This document shows, piece after piece, positions 1 to 9,677 of a DNA stretch of 34,844 nucleotides (the stretch's first letter is position 1; every line of letters starts with the position of its first letter). A program made the position numbers and the translations under genes. The notes below the pieces were generated by a model. That model made no database searches. It was not told the DNA's origin and saw nothing but the letters and a program-made list of their open reading frames with translations. The stretch is from Candidatus Altimarinota bacterium (GTDB taxonomy: Bacteria; Cyanobacteriota; Cyanobacteriia; Cyanobacteriales; Microcystaceae): assembly GCA_012031035.1 (NCBI GenBank), contig JAAUUT010000055.1:1-34844 (forward strand), written 5' to 3'.

Positions 1-81
1 TGGGATTATTTTACCATAAGAGGTGCTGTCGCACGTTTGTTTATTGGTCAAAATTCATCTGGACACTCACCCGATCGGTAG
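1..81 (+). CDS. C-terminal end of an unidentified gene (partial)
   Basis: Frame 1 is open from the window edge for 26 codons and ends at TAG 79-81 (residues read WDYFTIRGAVARLFIGQNSS and onward). The composition, hydrophobic and basic with no filler repeats, looks like the tail of a real protein. The same strand carries polysaccharide genes just downstream, so it may belong to that locus. No family can be assigned from 26 residues, and a chance open frame of this length is possible. Confidence 0.35.
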   Translation, partial: WDYFTIRGAVARLFIGQNSSGHSPDR

Positions 82-317
82 AGTGCCAGCCTTCTTTTGA
101 CATTAAAGGTAATTTGTTAAGTAGATTTTGACGAATAGTTACTCGATGAAGGATTTTGGATTTTGTGCTGCTCCTCGCTGATGCTCCGTGCTATGACAAG
201 TCCGCGTTGGTCGCTACGCGCGCAGCGGTTTTGGATTTTGGATTGGTTTTTCAAAAGTCTCCCCCTTTCCCATGTCTCCCATTCCCCATTCCCCAGTCAC
301 CAATCACCAGTTAAGCT
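82..317. other. Intergenic filler with short direct repeats
   Basis: There is no gene here. The stretch contains repeats of ggattttg (about 150-165 and 228-245), a GC-rich segment with a short self-complementary part (about 205-225, ctacgcgcgcagcg), and a C-rich run of ccccatt units (about 263-295) followed by caccaatcaccagt. These are typical of the dispersed filler between cyanobacterial genes. The formal reading frame of the next gene runs into the ccccatt units, which argues against its apparent ATG at 272. Confidence 0.6.
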
Positions 318-1660
318 ATGTCATCGCTAAAAAACTGGCTATTCGCGGGGCAATCTGGACATTTGTAGGTTACGGACTCGCTCAAGCGTTACGATTGGGC
401 AGCAATCTGATTCTTACGCGCTTGCTAGAACCGGAATTGTTTGGTTTACTGGCGCTAGCGAGTACCTTTCTCATCGGTCTGAATTTATTTTCCGATATTG
501 GTATCGGGACGAGTATCGTTCAAAATAAACGCGGAGACGAGCCAGATTTTCTCAATACGGCTTGGATGATGCAAATTATACGCGGTTTTGGCTTGTGGTT
601 GTGCTGTGTGGCGATCGCATCTCCCCTAGCTAGGTTTTATGGAGATTCCCGACTAAGTTGGATACTGCCGCTTATCGGTTTAACCACAATCTTTGCTGGT
701 TTTAATTCGACCGCCTTACACACGCTTAGCCGTCAAATCGCCGTTGGCAAACAGATTGTTGTAGAAGTGGGAGTGCAGATTGTTTCTCTCACCGTTATGA
801 TTGTTTGGGCGTGGTTTAGCCCGACTGCCTGGGCGCTTATTGTTGGCAATCTCGTAACGGCAATCTTGAAAATGTTAGTGAGTTATTCGCTAATTCCAGG
901 CTATCGTAACCGTTTAGTTTGGGATAAAAAAGCCGCACGAGAAATTTTTTCTTTCGGGAAGTGGATTTTTGTTTCAACCGCAATGACCTTTTTGGCAACC
1001 CAAGCCGATCGCATTCTTATTGGAAAACTTCTTTCTTTTGAAGTTTTGGGGATTTATACTGTTGCTATTACTTTTGCTTTGCTTCCCCAACAGGCGATCG
1101 AACAATTTTCGATGCGGACAATTTTGCCGATTGTCGCTCAGGTCGCTCATCTGCCTCGCCAGGAACTTCGCGCTAAAATTCTTAACAAGCGTAAAATTGT
1201 TCTGGCTAGCGTTGGCGCGATCGCCCTCTTCTTGGCTAGTTTTGGAGATTTCCTGATTTTAAATTTATACGACGAAAGGTACGTCCAAGCAGCTTGGATG
1301 CTACCCATTTTAGCGCTGGGTATCTGGCCGTATTTATTGTTCGAGACAAGCCGACAAGTTCTCGTCGCGATCGGTAAACCTAATTATCAAGCTTACGGTC
1401 AATTTGTCAAAAGTATTCACGTTTGTCTGGGCTTGCCAATCGCTTATTCTTTTTTTGGTGTCCCAGGATTAATTATTATGGTAGCGCTTAACGATATAGG
1501 GCTTTATAGCATTACTGCTTACGGTCTTTGGCGCGAACAACTCAGTTGTTTGAAACAAGATATTCAAGCTACCTTGTTATTTGTAATCGGATTAGCGATC
1601 GTTTTAGTGGGAAGATATTGGCTGGGTTTAGGGTTTCCTTTCAGCCAAATGAAGTTCTAA
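318..1660 (+). CDS. Wzx-type polysaccharide flippase (MATE/PST superfamily)
   Basis: This is an integral membrane protein of about 450 residues with roughly 12 hydrophobic segments. It begins with the family pattern RGAIWTFVGYG, followed by RLGSNLILTRLLEPELFGLLALA, and has a mid-protein FGKWIFVSTAMTFLATQADRILIG segment, all typical of the lipopolysaccharide/exopolysaccharide flippases that move undecaprenyl-linked oligosaccharides across the inner membrane. The unbroken frame starts at ATG 272, but its first residues (MSPIPHSPVTNHQ) are encoded by filler repeat. A better start is ATG 318: with one more A in the A run 329-334 it would read MSSLKKLAIRGAIW. I annotate that start, which implies a one-base frameshift. 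The Wzy-like and GT4 genes downstream fit a Wzx/Wzy locus. Confidence 0.85.
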
Positions 1661-2006
1661 ACAGAAGTTATACGATCGCGATGTCTCTTTTCTTGGTTAG
1701 GCTTGGCGAAGAAAATATAATGTTAATCGGGTTGCGATCGATGCTCTGCGTCATTTATATTTACATACGGTTTCTAGTATAAAAATTCTTGCTTAAAAAG
1801 CAGGCTTTCAAGTAACAAATATCGTCTATGATTCTCATGCCTATTACTAGTTTGGCAAGCGAACAAATCGTTCGCTCTCAGGTCGCGATCGCCCAAAACT
1901 CTTTCCCCAACAAGCCCAAGAATTAAACGATCGAAAAGAGCGAGAATCAGTTTGTTTTTCTTATGTATAAAAAACAAACATTATCTATAACAGTATCGAA
2001 GACATC
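1661..2006. other. 346-base gap, possible gene remnant, no convincing gene
   Basis: This gap separates the flippase from the oxygenase. A short frame at 1828-1926 (+) reads MILMPITSLASEQIVRSQVA and ends at a TAA; it continues plausibly for some residues in another frame. It resembles the hydrophobic start and processing region of an exported protein, but is too short and broken to call. The reverse-strand frame 1774-1977 has no family features and I reject it. No hairpin terminator is obvious. Confidence 0.4.
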
Positions 2007-2860
2007 ATGCAATCAACTCTAATGTTTTATCTCGACCCAAAATACTTAGATGATTTAGCGACCCAATATCGAGAAGCCTACGCGCAAGCTCATCCTTTCC
2101 CCCATATCGTTATCGATAATTTTTTACCAGAAGCGATTTTAGATAAAATTCTTGAAGAATTTCCTCAACCTAAATCAATCGAATGGCAGAAATTCGAGAA
2201 TATTTCTGAAAAAAGTTAGCAGCCTCATCTGAATTCCAAATACAAGAAATAACTCGTCTCCTTCTTTATCAGATGAACGGAGCAACTTTTGTAAATTTCC
2301 TGGAAAAACTAACGGGAATTGAGGGAATAATTCCCGATCCTCATTTAGTAGGTGGCGGTCTTCATCAAATAGAAAGAGGCGGTTATCTAAAAATTCATGT
2401 AGATTTTAACAAACATGGAAAATTAAACTTAGATCGTCGCCTAAATTTATTACTTTATTTAAATAAAAATTGGCAAGAAGAATATGGCGGTAATCTCGAA
2501 CTTTGGGATCGAGATATGATAAAGTGCCAGAAAAAAATTCTGCCAATTTTTAATCGCTGCGTTATTTTCAGTACGACTGATTTTTCCTATCACGGACACC
2601 CAGAACCGTTAACTTGTCCCGAAGGACGTACCAGAAAATCTTTAGCTCTTTATTACTACAGCAACGGACGACCTCCCGAAGAAGTCAGTAACGGACATTC
2701 AACCGTATTCAGAGCCAGACCCGATGAAGATTTGACCGAAAAAATTTCTTCAACTGAGAAAACGAAGATAATTTTGAAAAAACTTTTACCCCCAATTGTC
2801 TTCGATCTCAAAAATTCTCTATCTCAAAACGATCGTAAAACGCCTAATGGTAAATCGTAA
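2007..2860 (+). CDS. 2OG-Fe(II) oxygenase, frameshifted
   Basis: The two halves (2007-2219 and to 2860) join into one protein of about 284 residues if the A6 run at 2209-2214 had one more A. The restored frame reads ISEKKLAASSEFQIQEITRL across the join. The second half carries the double-stranded beta-helix iron site: HVDFNKHGKL (H-x-D), a distal His in YHGHPEPL, and an Arg in RKSLALYYYS that would bind 2-oxoglutarate. The family hydroxylates prolyl or other side chains or small molecules using Fe(II), O2 and 2-oxoglutarate. The substrate is unknown. Its position inside a polysaccharide locus suggests modification of a surface product, but that is inference. Without the correction the gene is a pseudogene, because the first half lacks the metal ligands. 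Confidence 0.8.
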
Positions 2861-2873
2861 TTCATAAAGTCAG

Positions 2874-4298
2874 ATGAGTCCTCAAGCACAAATAGTAACG
2901 ATCGCCTGGTTTCCGCTTGTTTTGTTGCTGTTTAACCAGTTTCAACCTCGGACGGCAATTATTATCAGCTTTATTGGAGGAATACTGTTTTTGCCCCAAA
3001 GCGCAGGGTTTAAATTGCCGATGATTCCCGATTATACGGGCGATATTGCTACCTGCTACGGCATTATACTGGGGATTTTTCTTTTTGATTTCAAACGCTT
3101 GTCGCGTTTCAAAGCTGGATGGGTTGACTTACCCATGTCGATTTGGTGTATCTGTCCGGCATTTTCCTCCCTAAGCAATGACTTAGGCGTGTATGACGCG
3201 CTAACCGAAACGTTTGAACAAACAGCCAAGTGGGGCTTTCCCTATTTTATCGGTCGTCTCTATCTCAGTAATTTAGCAGGTTTGAAAGAACTCGCGATCA
3301 CGATCGTCAAAGGAGGACTCATCTACATACCATTTTGTCTGTGGGAAGCCCGCATGAGTCCCCAACTGCATTACACGATTTACGGCTACTACGCCCACTC
3401 GTCGGGAATCAGCCAGGCCATGCGCGATGGCGGATGGCGACCGATGGTATTTATGGAACATGGACTTGTCGTGGCGCTATGGATGATGACGGCTGCGTTA
3501 GTTGCCTTGTGGTTGTGGAAAGCCAATACCCTTGAGACAATTTGGGACATTCCTTTTGTTTGGGCGGTAGTCGCCCTCATTATCGCCACCATCATTATTA
3601 AGTCGGCTGGAGCCTATCTATATCTAACTTACGGCGCGATCGTGCTGGCGGGGATAAAATGGAAGCGCCTTCGCCTTCCTCTACTGCTGTTAATTTTAGG
3701 AATTATCTTGTATTTGGTTTTAGCAGCGACAGGAATTTTTAAAGGCGACGAGATCGTATCTTGGGCGGCTAATCTTTTTAATCCAGACCGTGCTGATTCC
3801 CTGGCGTTTAGATTTAAAAATGAAATGCTTCTTGGCGCTAAAGCACGAGAAAAACTCATCTTTGGCTGGGGAGGCTGGGGACGCAGCCGGATTATTGAAG
3901 AAAATTGGGAAGGCGAACTCGTCGATATTACAGTAACAGACAGTTTGTGGATTATCTCGTTTGGGATTAATGGACTGGTGGGTTTAATCAGTTTGACCGC
4001 TTCGATGTTATTACCTGTAATTTGCTTTGGCTGGTTTAGCTATCCGGTTAAAACTTGGTTTAATTCCAAAGTCGCTCCCGCCGCAGTATTTAGCGTGGTT
4101 TTGAGTTTATATATGCTCAATTGTTTGGTTAACGGTCATTACGTCCCGATTTACCCAATGATTAGCGGCGGACTATCGGGGTTAATCCTTTCCAAAGAAC
4201 ATTTATCGCTGACATCTCGCGCCGCTAAACCCAAACCCGCAAACGGACAAAGCAGACACAAGCGCCGCAAACTTTCGCCAACCAATCGGCTGTTTTGA
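2874..4298 (+). CDS. O-antigen polymerase/ligase-like membrane protein (Wzy-like)
   Basis: This protein of 474 residues has about ten hydrophobic segments and a basic, soluble C-terminal tail (about residues 450-474, rich in K, R and S). The segment NEMLLGAKAREKLIFGWG, followed by GRSRI, resembles the conserved loop of the O-antigen ligase/Wzy superfamily. Such proteins polymerise or transfer lipid-linked oligosaccharide at the periplasmic face of the inner membrane. It starts 13 bases after the oxygenase stop and its TGA overlaps the ATG of the next glycosyltransferase by one base, so the genes are probably co-transcribed. These proteins are poorly conserved in sequence, so the specific reaction (polymerase or ligase) is uncertain. 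Confidence 0.75.
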   Translation: MSPQAQIVTIAWFPLVLLLFNQFQPRTAIIISFIGGILFLPQSAGFKLPMIPDYTGDIATCYGIILGIFLFDFKRLSRFKAGWVDLPMSIWCICPAFSSLSNDLGVYDALTETFEQTAKWGFPYFIGRLYLSNLAGLKELAITIVKGGLIYIPFCLWEARMSPQLHYTIYGYYAHSSGISQAMRDGGWRPMVFMEHGLVVALWMMTAALVALWLWKANTLETIWDIPFVWAVVALIIATIIIKSAGAYLYLTYGAIVLAGIKWKRLRLPLLLLILGIILYLVLAATGIFKGDEIVSWAANLFNPDRADSLAFRFKNEMLLGAKAREKLIFGWGGWGRSRIIEENWEGELVDITVTDSLWIISFGINGLVGLISLTASMLLPVICFGWFSYPVKTWFNSKVAPAAVFSVVLSLYMLNCLVNGHYVPIYPMISGGLSGLILSKEHLSLTSRAAKPKPANGQSRHKRRKLSPTNRLF

Positions 4299-5530
4299 TG
4301 ATGGAACAACAAGGACTTTTACTCGTTCTTCCCGTCCCTTTTCGAGTCAAGGACAATCGCGTATTGTTTGAATCGCAAGCTTGTAACGGTTTAGAACGTT
4401 GGGGAGATAATTTTGATAAGGTTGTCGTCGCTGCACCCGTCCTTCCCGAAGACCTTGCCGAACGAGACAAAATGATGACTTGGCGAGATACAGCGACTTT
4501 AACCGATCGCGATCGCTTTGAGTTAGTTCCGCTTCCTTGGGCTTATTCGCTTTCAAAATTTCTTAAAACCTATCGTTCCACGCGAACCTCTCTAGCAGCC
4601 TTAATTTCTCGCTGTCGCTATCTGCAATTTGCGCTCGGGGGATTGTGGGGCGATTGGGCAGCCGTTGCCGCCCTTGAAGCCCGCCAACAAAATAGATCCT
4701 ATGCCATACATACCGATCGCGTCGAACATGAAGTAATGTTGAGATCGACTCAAAAAGCTTCCTTGATAAAGCGACTCAAAGCCAGGTTTCTTGCTCCTTT
4801 AATGGCAAAATACCATCAAAACATCATTCGAGATTGTACCCTCGGACTCTGGCACGGCAATGATTGCAATAGGGCATATAGTCGATTTTGTCAAAATAGC
4901 TATCTCATTCACAATATCCACCTCAAACCGTCTGAGTGCATTAGCCAAGAAGCACTCATCCAAAAAAGCGATCTCGTCAAGGACGAAAACACGCTTAAAA
5001 TTTGTTATGCCGGACGCATAGAACCGATGAAAGCGCCTTTAGACTGGGTAAAGGCGATCTCTCAAGCAAGGGAATTAGGAGTCAACTTACAAGCAACTTG
5101 GATGGGAGATGGGACGTTATTCGCTCGGATGAAGCAACTCATCGTCGAATTAAAACTCGAAGATTGCCTTCATTTGAGCGGATTAATTCGCGATCGCGCT
5201 CAATTGCTCCAACAAATCCGAAAATCTCACTTGATGTTATTTACCCATATCACGCCAGAATCGCCCCGTTGCTTGCTCGAATCCCTCGTCTGCGGTACGC
5301 CGATTATCGGCTACCAAAGCGAGTTCGCCCAAGATTTAGTCAAAGACTATGGCGGCGGTCAATTTGTTGGTGTCGGCGATTGGCAACAACTAGGCACACT
5401 AATCGAACGATTGTCGCAAGATAGAATGCTCTTAGCGCAACTAATTCAACAAGCAGGACGCAACGGCACGAGATTTAACGATGAATCAGTATTTCGCGAT
5501 CGCAGCGAGTTAATTAAAAAATATTTATAG
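4298..5530 (+). CDS. Group 1 (GT4) glycosyltransferase
   Basis: This 410-residue GT-B fold protein has a C-terminal GT4 domain: KICYAGRIEPMKAPLDWVKA starts the nucleotide-sugar domain, and ITPESPRCLLESLVCGTPII holds the acidic motif that contacts the donor. The frame could also open at TTG 4295, but ATG 4298, overlapping the previous stop (TGATG), is the natural translationally coupled start. A second ATG follows directly at 4301. It probably adds a sugar to the lipid-linked repeat unit handled by the Wzx- and Wzy-like proteins upstream. Donor and acceptor cannot be told from sequence. Confidence 0.85.
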   Translation: MMEQQGLLLVLPVPFRVKDNRVLFESQACNGLERWGDNFDKVVVAAPVLPEDLAERDKMMTWRDTATLTDRDRFELVPLPWAYSLSKFLKTYRSTRTSLAALISRCRYLQFALGGLWGDWAAVAALEARQQNRSYAIHTDRVEHEVMLRSTQKASLIKRLKARFLAPLMAKYHQNIIRDCTLGLWHGNDCNRAYSRFCQNSYLIHNIHLKPSECISQEALIQKSDLVKDENTLKICYAGRIEPMKAPLDWVKAISQARELGVNLQATWMGDGTLFARMKQLIVELKLEDCLHLSGLIRDRAQLLQQIRKSHLMLFTHITPESPRCLLESLVCGTPIIGYQSEFAQDLVKDYGGGQFVGVGDWQQLGTLIERLSQDRMLLAQLIQQAGRNGTRFNDESVFRDRSELIKKYL

Positions 5531-5621
5531 GGGAATGGTGATTGGGGAGAATGATTACTATTGAACCATGTAAATTTTTGAATTTTGTTGGTGCAACCTG
5601 CCGTAAGGCATAGGGTACTGT

Positions 5622-5647
5622 GAACTTTGAACTTTGAACTTTGAACT
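5622..5647. repeat. Tandem heptamer repeat (ttgaact units)
   Basis: About four consecutive copies of a 7-base unit (tgaactt/ttgaact) lie in the 170-base gap between the glycosyltransferase and chlI. Filler heptamers of this kind recur throughout the window. The rest of the gap contains no gene and no clear terminator. Confidence 0.8.
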
Positions 5648-5700
5648 CTAATCGCTGATAACTGATACGATGGGAAACACAGCAAACCGAATCCCAGATT

Positions 5701-6780
5701 ATGACTGCAACTCTACAATCGCCTGCTAAAACCCGTCGCGTCGTTTTTCCCTTCACGGCGATCGTGGGTCAAGAAGAAATGAAACTCGCTCTAATTCTCA
5801 ATGTTATCGACCCCAAAATCGGCGGAGTAATGATTATGGGCGATCGCGGTACGGGGAAATCAACTACCATCCGCGCCTTAGCCGATTTATTACCAGAAAT
5901 TGAAGTCGTCGCCGACGATCCGTTTAACTCCGATCCCAACGATCCCGATTTAATGAGCGATCGCGTCAGAGAAAAACTAGAAGAACAAGTTCCCCTCTCG
6001 ATTGTCAAAAAGAAAGTGGCAATGGTAGACTTGCCCCTCGGCGCTACAGAAGACCGAGTTTGCGGCACGATCGATATTGAAAAAGCCCTTTCGGAAGGGG
6101 TAAAAGCCTTTGAACCCGGACTGTTAGCTAAAGCTAATCGCGGCATTCTCTACGTCGATGAAGTCAATTTGCTCGACGATCACTTAGTCGATGTCCTGCT
6201 CGACTCGGCAGCAAGCGGTTGGAATACGGTAGAAAGAGAAGGAATTTCTATTAGACATCCAGCGCGTTTTGTGCTAGTAGGTTCTGGCAACCCAGAAGAA
6301 GGAGAATTGCGACCCCAACTGCTGGATCGCTTTGGGATGCACGCAGAAATCCATACCGTCAAAGAACCCGCATTGAGAGTACAAATCGTCGAACAGCGAT
6401 CGGAATTTGACAGCAATCCGCAAGCATTCATCTTAAAATATCAAACCGAACAAGAGGCAATCCAAGACAAGATCGTTAAAGCGCAACAACTTCTCCCACA
6501 AGTAGAAATCGATTACGACCTGCGAGTTAAAATTTCAGAAGTCTGTTCCGAACTCGATGTCGATGGATTGAGAGGCGATATCGTTACCAATCGAGCGGCT
6601 AAAGCTTTAACGGCTTATGAAGGTCGTACCAACGTTACCACCAATGATATTCGTCGCGTGATTACGATGAGTTTGCGGCATCGATTGCGCAAAGACCCCC
6701 TAGAATCTATTGACTCTGGTTATAAAGTAGAAAAAGCATTTAACCGAGTTTTTGGCTTAGAAGCAAGCGAAGAAAAATAG
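5701..6780 (+). CDS. chlI: Magnesium chelatase ATPase subunit I
   Basis: This 359-residue AAA+ protein is the usual length for cyanobacterial ChlI. The Walker A motif is GDRGTGKST at residues 47-55, Walker B is ILYVDE at about 149-154, and the sensor/arginine-finger region follows ([21 protein letters not shown]). ChlI hexamers hydrolyse ATP to drive insertion of Mg2+ into protoporphyrin IX by the ChlH subunit, the first committed step of chlorophyll synthesis. It is a soluble stromal-side/cytoplasmic protein. It stands alone here, with chlD and chlH not in the window. The gene is intact, in contrast to many of its neighbours. The ABC gene downstream is close and may be co-transcribed. Confidence 0.97.
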   Translation: MTATLQSPAKTRRVVFPFTAIVGQEEMKLALILNVIDPKIGGVMIMGDRGTGKSTTIRALADLLPEIEVVADDPFNSDPNDPDLMSDRVREKLEEQVPLSIVKKKVAMVDLPLGATEDRVCGTIDIEKALSEGVKAFEPGLLAKANRGILYVDEVNLLDDHLVDVLLDSAASGWNTVEREGISIRHPARFVLVGSGNPEEGELRPQLLDRFGMHAEIHTVKEPALRVQIVEQRSEFDSNPQAFILKYQTEQEAIQDKIVKAQQLLPQVEIDYDLRVKISEVCSELDVDGLRGDIVTNRAAKALTAYEGRTNVTTNDIRRVITMSLRHRLRKDPLESIDSGYKVEKAFNRVFGLEASEEK

Positions 6781-6862
6781 TTGTTAAAAGTCTAAGAAAC
6801 TGATGGCTGATAACCGATCGGTCGTTCGCTATCTTAGACTAAGAATCAACAACAACAGACCG

Positions 6863-7648
6863 ATGACAAAAGAACCACTAATCGAACTAAGAGGGGTTTG
6901 CAAGTCTTTTGGGGATAAAGTCATTCTCGATAGCATCGATTTGACGATTTACCAAGGAGAAGCATTAGTAATTATCGGGCCTTCTGGAACGGGTAAATCA
7001 ACAGTTCTGCGAGTCATTGCTGGCTTGCTTCCCATCGATTCAGGAGAAATTTATGTCAAAGGAAAAAGACGATGCGGCTTAATCGAAGATGGAGATGAAA
7101 ACTTGCGGGTTGCTTTAGTCTTTCAGCAAGCAGCTTTGTTTGACTCGCTTTCGGTAGAAGAAAATGTTGGTTTTTTCTTGTACCAACATTCCAAACTTCC
7201 CTGCGAAAAAATTCAAGAACTGGTAGCCGAAAAATTAGATATGGTAGGATTGCATGGCATTGGCTCTCGCTTTCCGTCAGAACTATCCGGCGGGATGCGC
7301 AAGCGGGTCAGCTTTGCTAGAGCGATTATGTCTAATCCTGAAAATCCCCAGGACAATCCCGAAATTATCCTTCATGACGAACCAACCGCAGGTCTTGACC
7401 CTATTGCTTCAACTGTCATTGAAGATTTGGTGCGCTACCTACAAACCAGTCCGGGAGGTTGCGATACTTATGTGATGGTAACGCACCAGCAGAGTACGAT
7501 TCGTCGTACCGCCGATCGCATTGTGTTTCTTTATGAAGGTAAAATTCAATGGCAAGGCAGCATCGAAGAAATCGATACTACCGACAATCCTCTAGTTAGA
7601 CAATTTTTTAGCGCTAGCATTGACGGCCCAATTCGAGTCATCGATTGA
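6863..7648 (+). CDS. Mla-type ABC transporter ATPase (lipid transport)
   Basis: This is a 261-residue ABC ATPase. Walker A is GPSGTGKST at 39-47, the signature is LSGGM at 141-145, Walker B is EIILHDEP at 167-174, and the switch His is in VMVTHQQ (about 208). The combination with an MCE protein directly downstream identifies the MlaF/Ttg2A group, which powers phospholipid or other lipid exchange between inner and outer membranes. In plants the homologous TGD3 serves chloroplast lipid import. The frame opens at ATG 6803, but the first 20 residues derive from a filler-like stretch (ctgatggctgataaccgatcgg), and family members start at the MTKEPLIELRG position, so I chose ATG 6863. The MlaE-like permease is not in the window. 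Confidence 0.88.
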   Translation: MTKEPLIELRGVCKSFGDKVILDSIDLTIYQGEALVIIGPSGTGKSTVLRVIAGLLPIDSGEIYVKGKRRCGLIEDGDENLRVALVFQQAALFDSLSVEENVGFFLYQHSKLPCEKIQELVAEKLDMVGLHGIGSRFPSELSGGMRKRVSFARAIMSNPENPQDNPEIILHDEPTAGLDPIASTVIEDLVRYLQTSPGGCDTYVMVTHQQSTIRRTADRIVFLYEGKIQWQGSIEEIDTTDNPLVRQFFSASIDGPIRVID

Positions 7649-7697
7649 GTTAAGTCGCTAAACCAAATCAAAAAATCAGACAGAATGAGGAACAAAG

Positions 7698-9164
7698 ATG
7701 CTGCGATCGCGAGCCGTTCGAGAAGGCACTGTTGGATTATTTGCACTTTTAGGATTAGTTATATTTAGCGGACTTGCTATCTGGCTTCGAGGCGGAGGCT
7801 TCGGTCAGTCCGGCTATAAGTTTATCGTCGAATTTCCCGATGTTAGCGGTCTGCAAGTTGGCGCTTTGGTTCGCTTCCGAGGTGTAACCGTGGGCAAAGT
7901 TACAAATCTTCAACCTGGCGAGCAAGGCGTTGCCGCAACCATAGAAATCGCTTCGCCTAGCGTTATTCTCCCTAGCAATGTATTAGTTCAAATTAATAGC
8001 TATGGATTAATTGGCGAATCTTCTGTGGATATCACTCCTACAGAAACTTTTGCGTCTAATACTCAAGCTCTTAGCCCTCTAAGTCCCGATTGTAACTCAC
8101 AAATCATTGTTTGCGAGCAAGACCGCCTGCAAGGGAAGTCTGGCGTTCAGCTTTTTCAAAATTTTGCTCGTTTGAGCGAAATCTATAGCGATCCTAGATT
8201 CTTCAATAGTATTACTGGGGCAGCCGAAAGCGCTGCCGAAGCTGCTAAGCGAATTGGTAAGCTGAGCGATACTTTAAATCGTTTGTCATTTACACTGAAC
8301 CGAGAAATACAAGGCATTTCCGATACAACCGCCGCGCTGACTAAAACGGCTAATGAAAGCACTCAATTGTTGGGAAACGTTAATAACATAGTCAATAGCA
8401 ATAGCATTAATGTAGAAAGAACGCTCGTTTCTACGAGCGAGCTAGTTAGCAATCTCAACGAATTGGTTGCTAATAATCGAACTAATCTAAACGATACGAT
8501 TAAGAATTTCGATCGCACTTCTCAAGAATTACGCGAATTAGCTGAAGGATTGCAAACAACCGTCGCCCAAGTCAATAACGGATTAACCGCATCCGATACT
8601 CAAAAACTAGTTCAAAACTTAGAAACATTGGTGACTAACGCAGCCGAAACATCAGCTAATTTACGACAGTTGTCTGGTACTCTCAACAGTCCTACTAATG
8701 CACTGACGATACAACAAACCTTGGATTCGGCGAGAGCAACCTTTGAAAATGCTCAAAAAATTACTTCCGATTTAGACGACCTTACAGGCGACCCAGCTTT
8801 TCGCAAAAACGTGCGCGATTTAGTCAACGGACTGAGTAGTTTGGTATCTTCAACGCAACAAATCGAACAACAAGTTAAAATTGCTCAATCACTTGGAGGA
8901 GCAACGCAACAATTAGAGAAGTTACAGCAGTTAGAATCGCTGAGTCCGACTCAGCGCTTGCAGCCATACCATGCCACAGTTAGGGATAAAGATGCGATAA
9001 GCCAAGGGCTTCGCTTTGCGAACGCCCAGTTATCTTACTTGGAATTGATACCGAAGAATTTCTCTAAATCGTCTGTATCTTCCAAGGTTGCATCGCAGAA
9101 CCCCTTTAATCCGCTTCCCCATCCTTCGCGCTTTCAGTTACAAGGCACATTGCCAAAAGATTAA
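7698..9164 (+). CDS. MCE/MlaD family lipid-binding protein
   Basis: This 488-residue protein has one N-terminal membrane helix (about residues 12-31, GLFALLGLVIFSGLAIWL) and an MCE domain (about 38-115, with FPDVSGLQVGALVRFRGVTV). It ends in a long helical, probably coiled-coil region (about 160-440) rich in N, Q, T and L heptads. MCE proteins form hexameric rings or needles that carry lipids across the periplasm. The start is ATG 7698 with an AGGA-type ribosome site just upstream. It follows the ATPase by 49 bases, so they form one unit. The long C-terminal helix is typical of the cyanobacterial and plant TGD2-like type, in which it may reach toward the outer membrane. Confidence 0.88.
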   Translation: MLRSRAVREGTVGLFALLGLVIFSGLAIWLRGGGFGQSGYKFIVEFPDVSGLQVGALVRFRGVTVGKVTNLQPGEQGVAATIEIASPSVILPSNVLVQINSYGLIGESSVDITPTETFASNTQALSPLSPDCNSQIIVCEQDRLQGKSGVQLFQNFARLSEIYSDPRFFNSITGAAESAAEAAKRIGKLSDTLNRLSFTLNREIQGISDTTAALTKTANESTQLLGNVNNIVNSNSINVERTLVSTSELVSNLNELVANNRTNLNDTIKNFDRTSQELRELAEGLQTTVAQVNNGLTASDTQKLVQNLETLVTNAAETSANLRQLSGTLNSPTNALTIQQTLDSARATFENAQKITSDLDDLTGDPAFRKNVRDLVNGLSSLVSSTQQIEQQVKIAQSLGGATQQLEKLQQLESLSPTQRLQPYHATVRDKDAISQGLRFANAQLSYLELIPKNFSKSSVSSKVASQNPFNPLPHPSRFQLQGTLPKD

Positions 9165-9194
9165 ATTGTCTTATCGAGTTAATAATTCTGGCGA

Positions 9195-9236
9195 TTTCTT
9201 TGCGATCGCAAGAAAGCTTAACAAAGCTTCTATAAT
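9195..9236 (+). promoter_or_regulatory. Candidate promoter of the ndhCKJ operon, with HIP1 hairpin
   Basis: A perfect TATAAT lies at 9231-9236, about 80 bases before the ndhC start, with no good -35 box at the normal distance. Just upstream are an imperfect hairpin centred on GCGATCGC (about 9195-9216) and a second short inverted repeat (aagctt...aagctt, about 9214-9229). The hairpins could also terminate transcription of the MCE gene. The assignment rests on position and the -10 match only. Confidence 0.45.
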
Positions 9237-9314
9237 AAGTAATTGTAACAATGTAATAATATGAAGTCTTTTTGACTGAAGGTTATTCATTATAAGGGAG
9301 TATTATAAAGCTCA

Positions 9315-9677
9315 GTGTTTGTACTCAGCGGTTACGAATATTTACTTGGTTTTCTACTAGTTTGCAGCTTAGTCCCAGTTCTAGCACTAACAGCTTCAAA
9401 ACTTTTACGTCCTAGCGGTGGCGGGCCAGAGCGACGTACGACTTATGAATCGGGCATGGAACCCATTGGGGGAGCTTGGATTCAGTTTAATATTCGCTAT
9501 TATATGTTTGCTCTGGTTTTTGTCGTTTTTGACGTAGAAACCGTGTTTTTATACCCTTGGGCGGTTGCTTTTAGCCGTCTCGGATTACTTGCTTTTGTAG
9601 AAGCCTTGATTTTTATCGCCATTCTCGTCGTCGCTCTTGTTTACGCTTGGAGAAAAGGCGCTCTGGAATGGTCTTAA
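9315..9677 (+). CDS. ndhC: NAD(P)H-quinone oxidoreductase subunit 3
   Basis: This 120-residue membrane subunit of NDH-1 begins [15 protein letters not shown], exactly the conserved cyanobacterial and chloroplast NdhC start, so the GTG at 9315 is the start codon. It contains three membrane helices and the conserved loop [20 protein letters not shown]. It works in the thylakoid complex I that takes electrons from ferredoxin for respiration, cyclic electron flow and CO2 uptake. It is first in the ndhC-ndhK-ndhJ order that is standard in cyanobacteria and chloroplasts. A GGGAG ribosome site lies about 14 bases upstream, rather far. Confidence 0.97.
   Translation: MFVLSGYEYLLGFLLVCSLVPVLALTASKLLRPSGGGPERRTTYESGMEPIGGAWIQFNIRYYMFALVFVVFDVETVFLYPWAVAFSRLGLLAFVEALIFIAILVVALVYAWRKGALEWS

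Noticed and set aside
1774..1977. 67-codon minus-strand frame in the gap after the flippase
   Set aside because: No start context, no domains and no conserved pattern; composition is like the rest of the gap.
5002..5424. 140-codon frame inside the GT4 gene at 4298-5530
   Set aside because: It is a +1 shadow of a well-supported glycosyltransferase, with arginine-rich composition and no family features.
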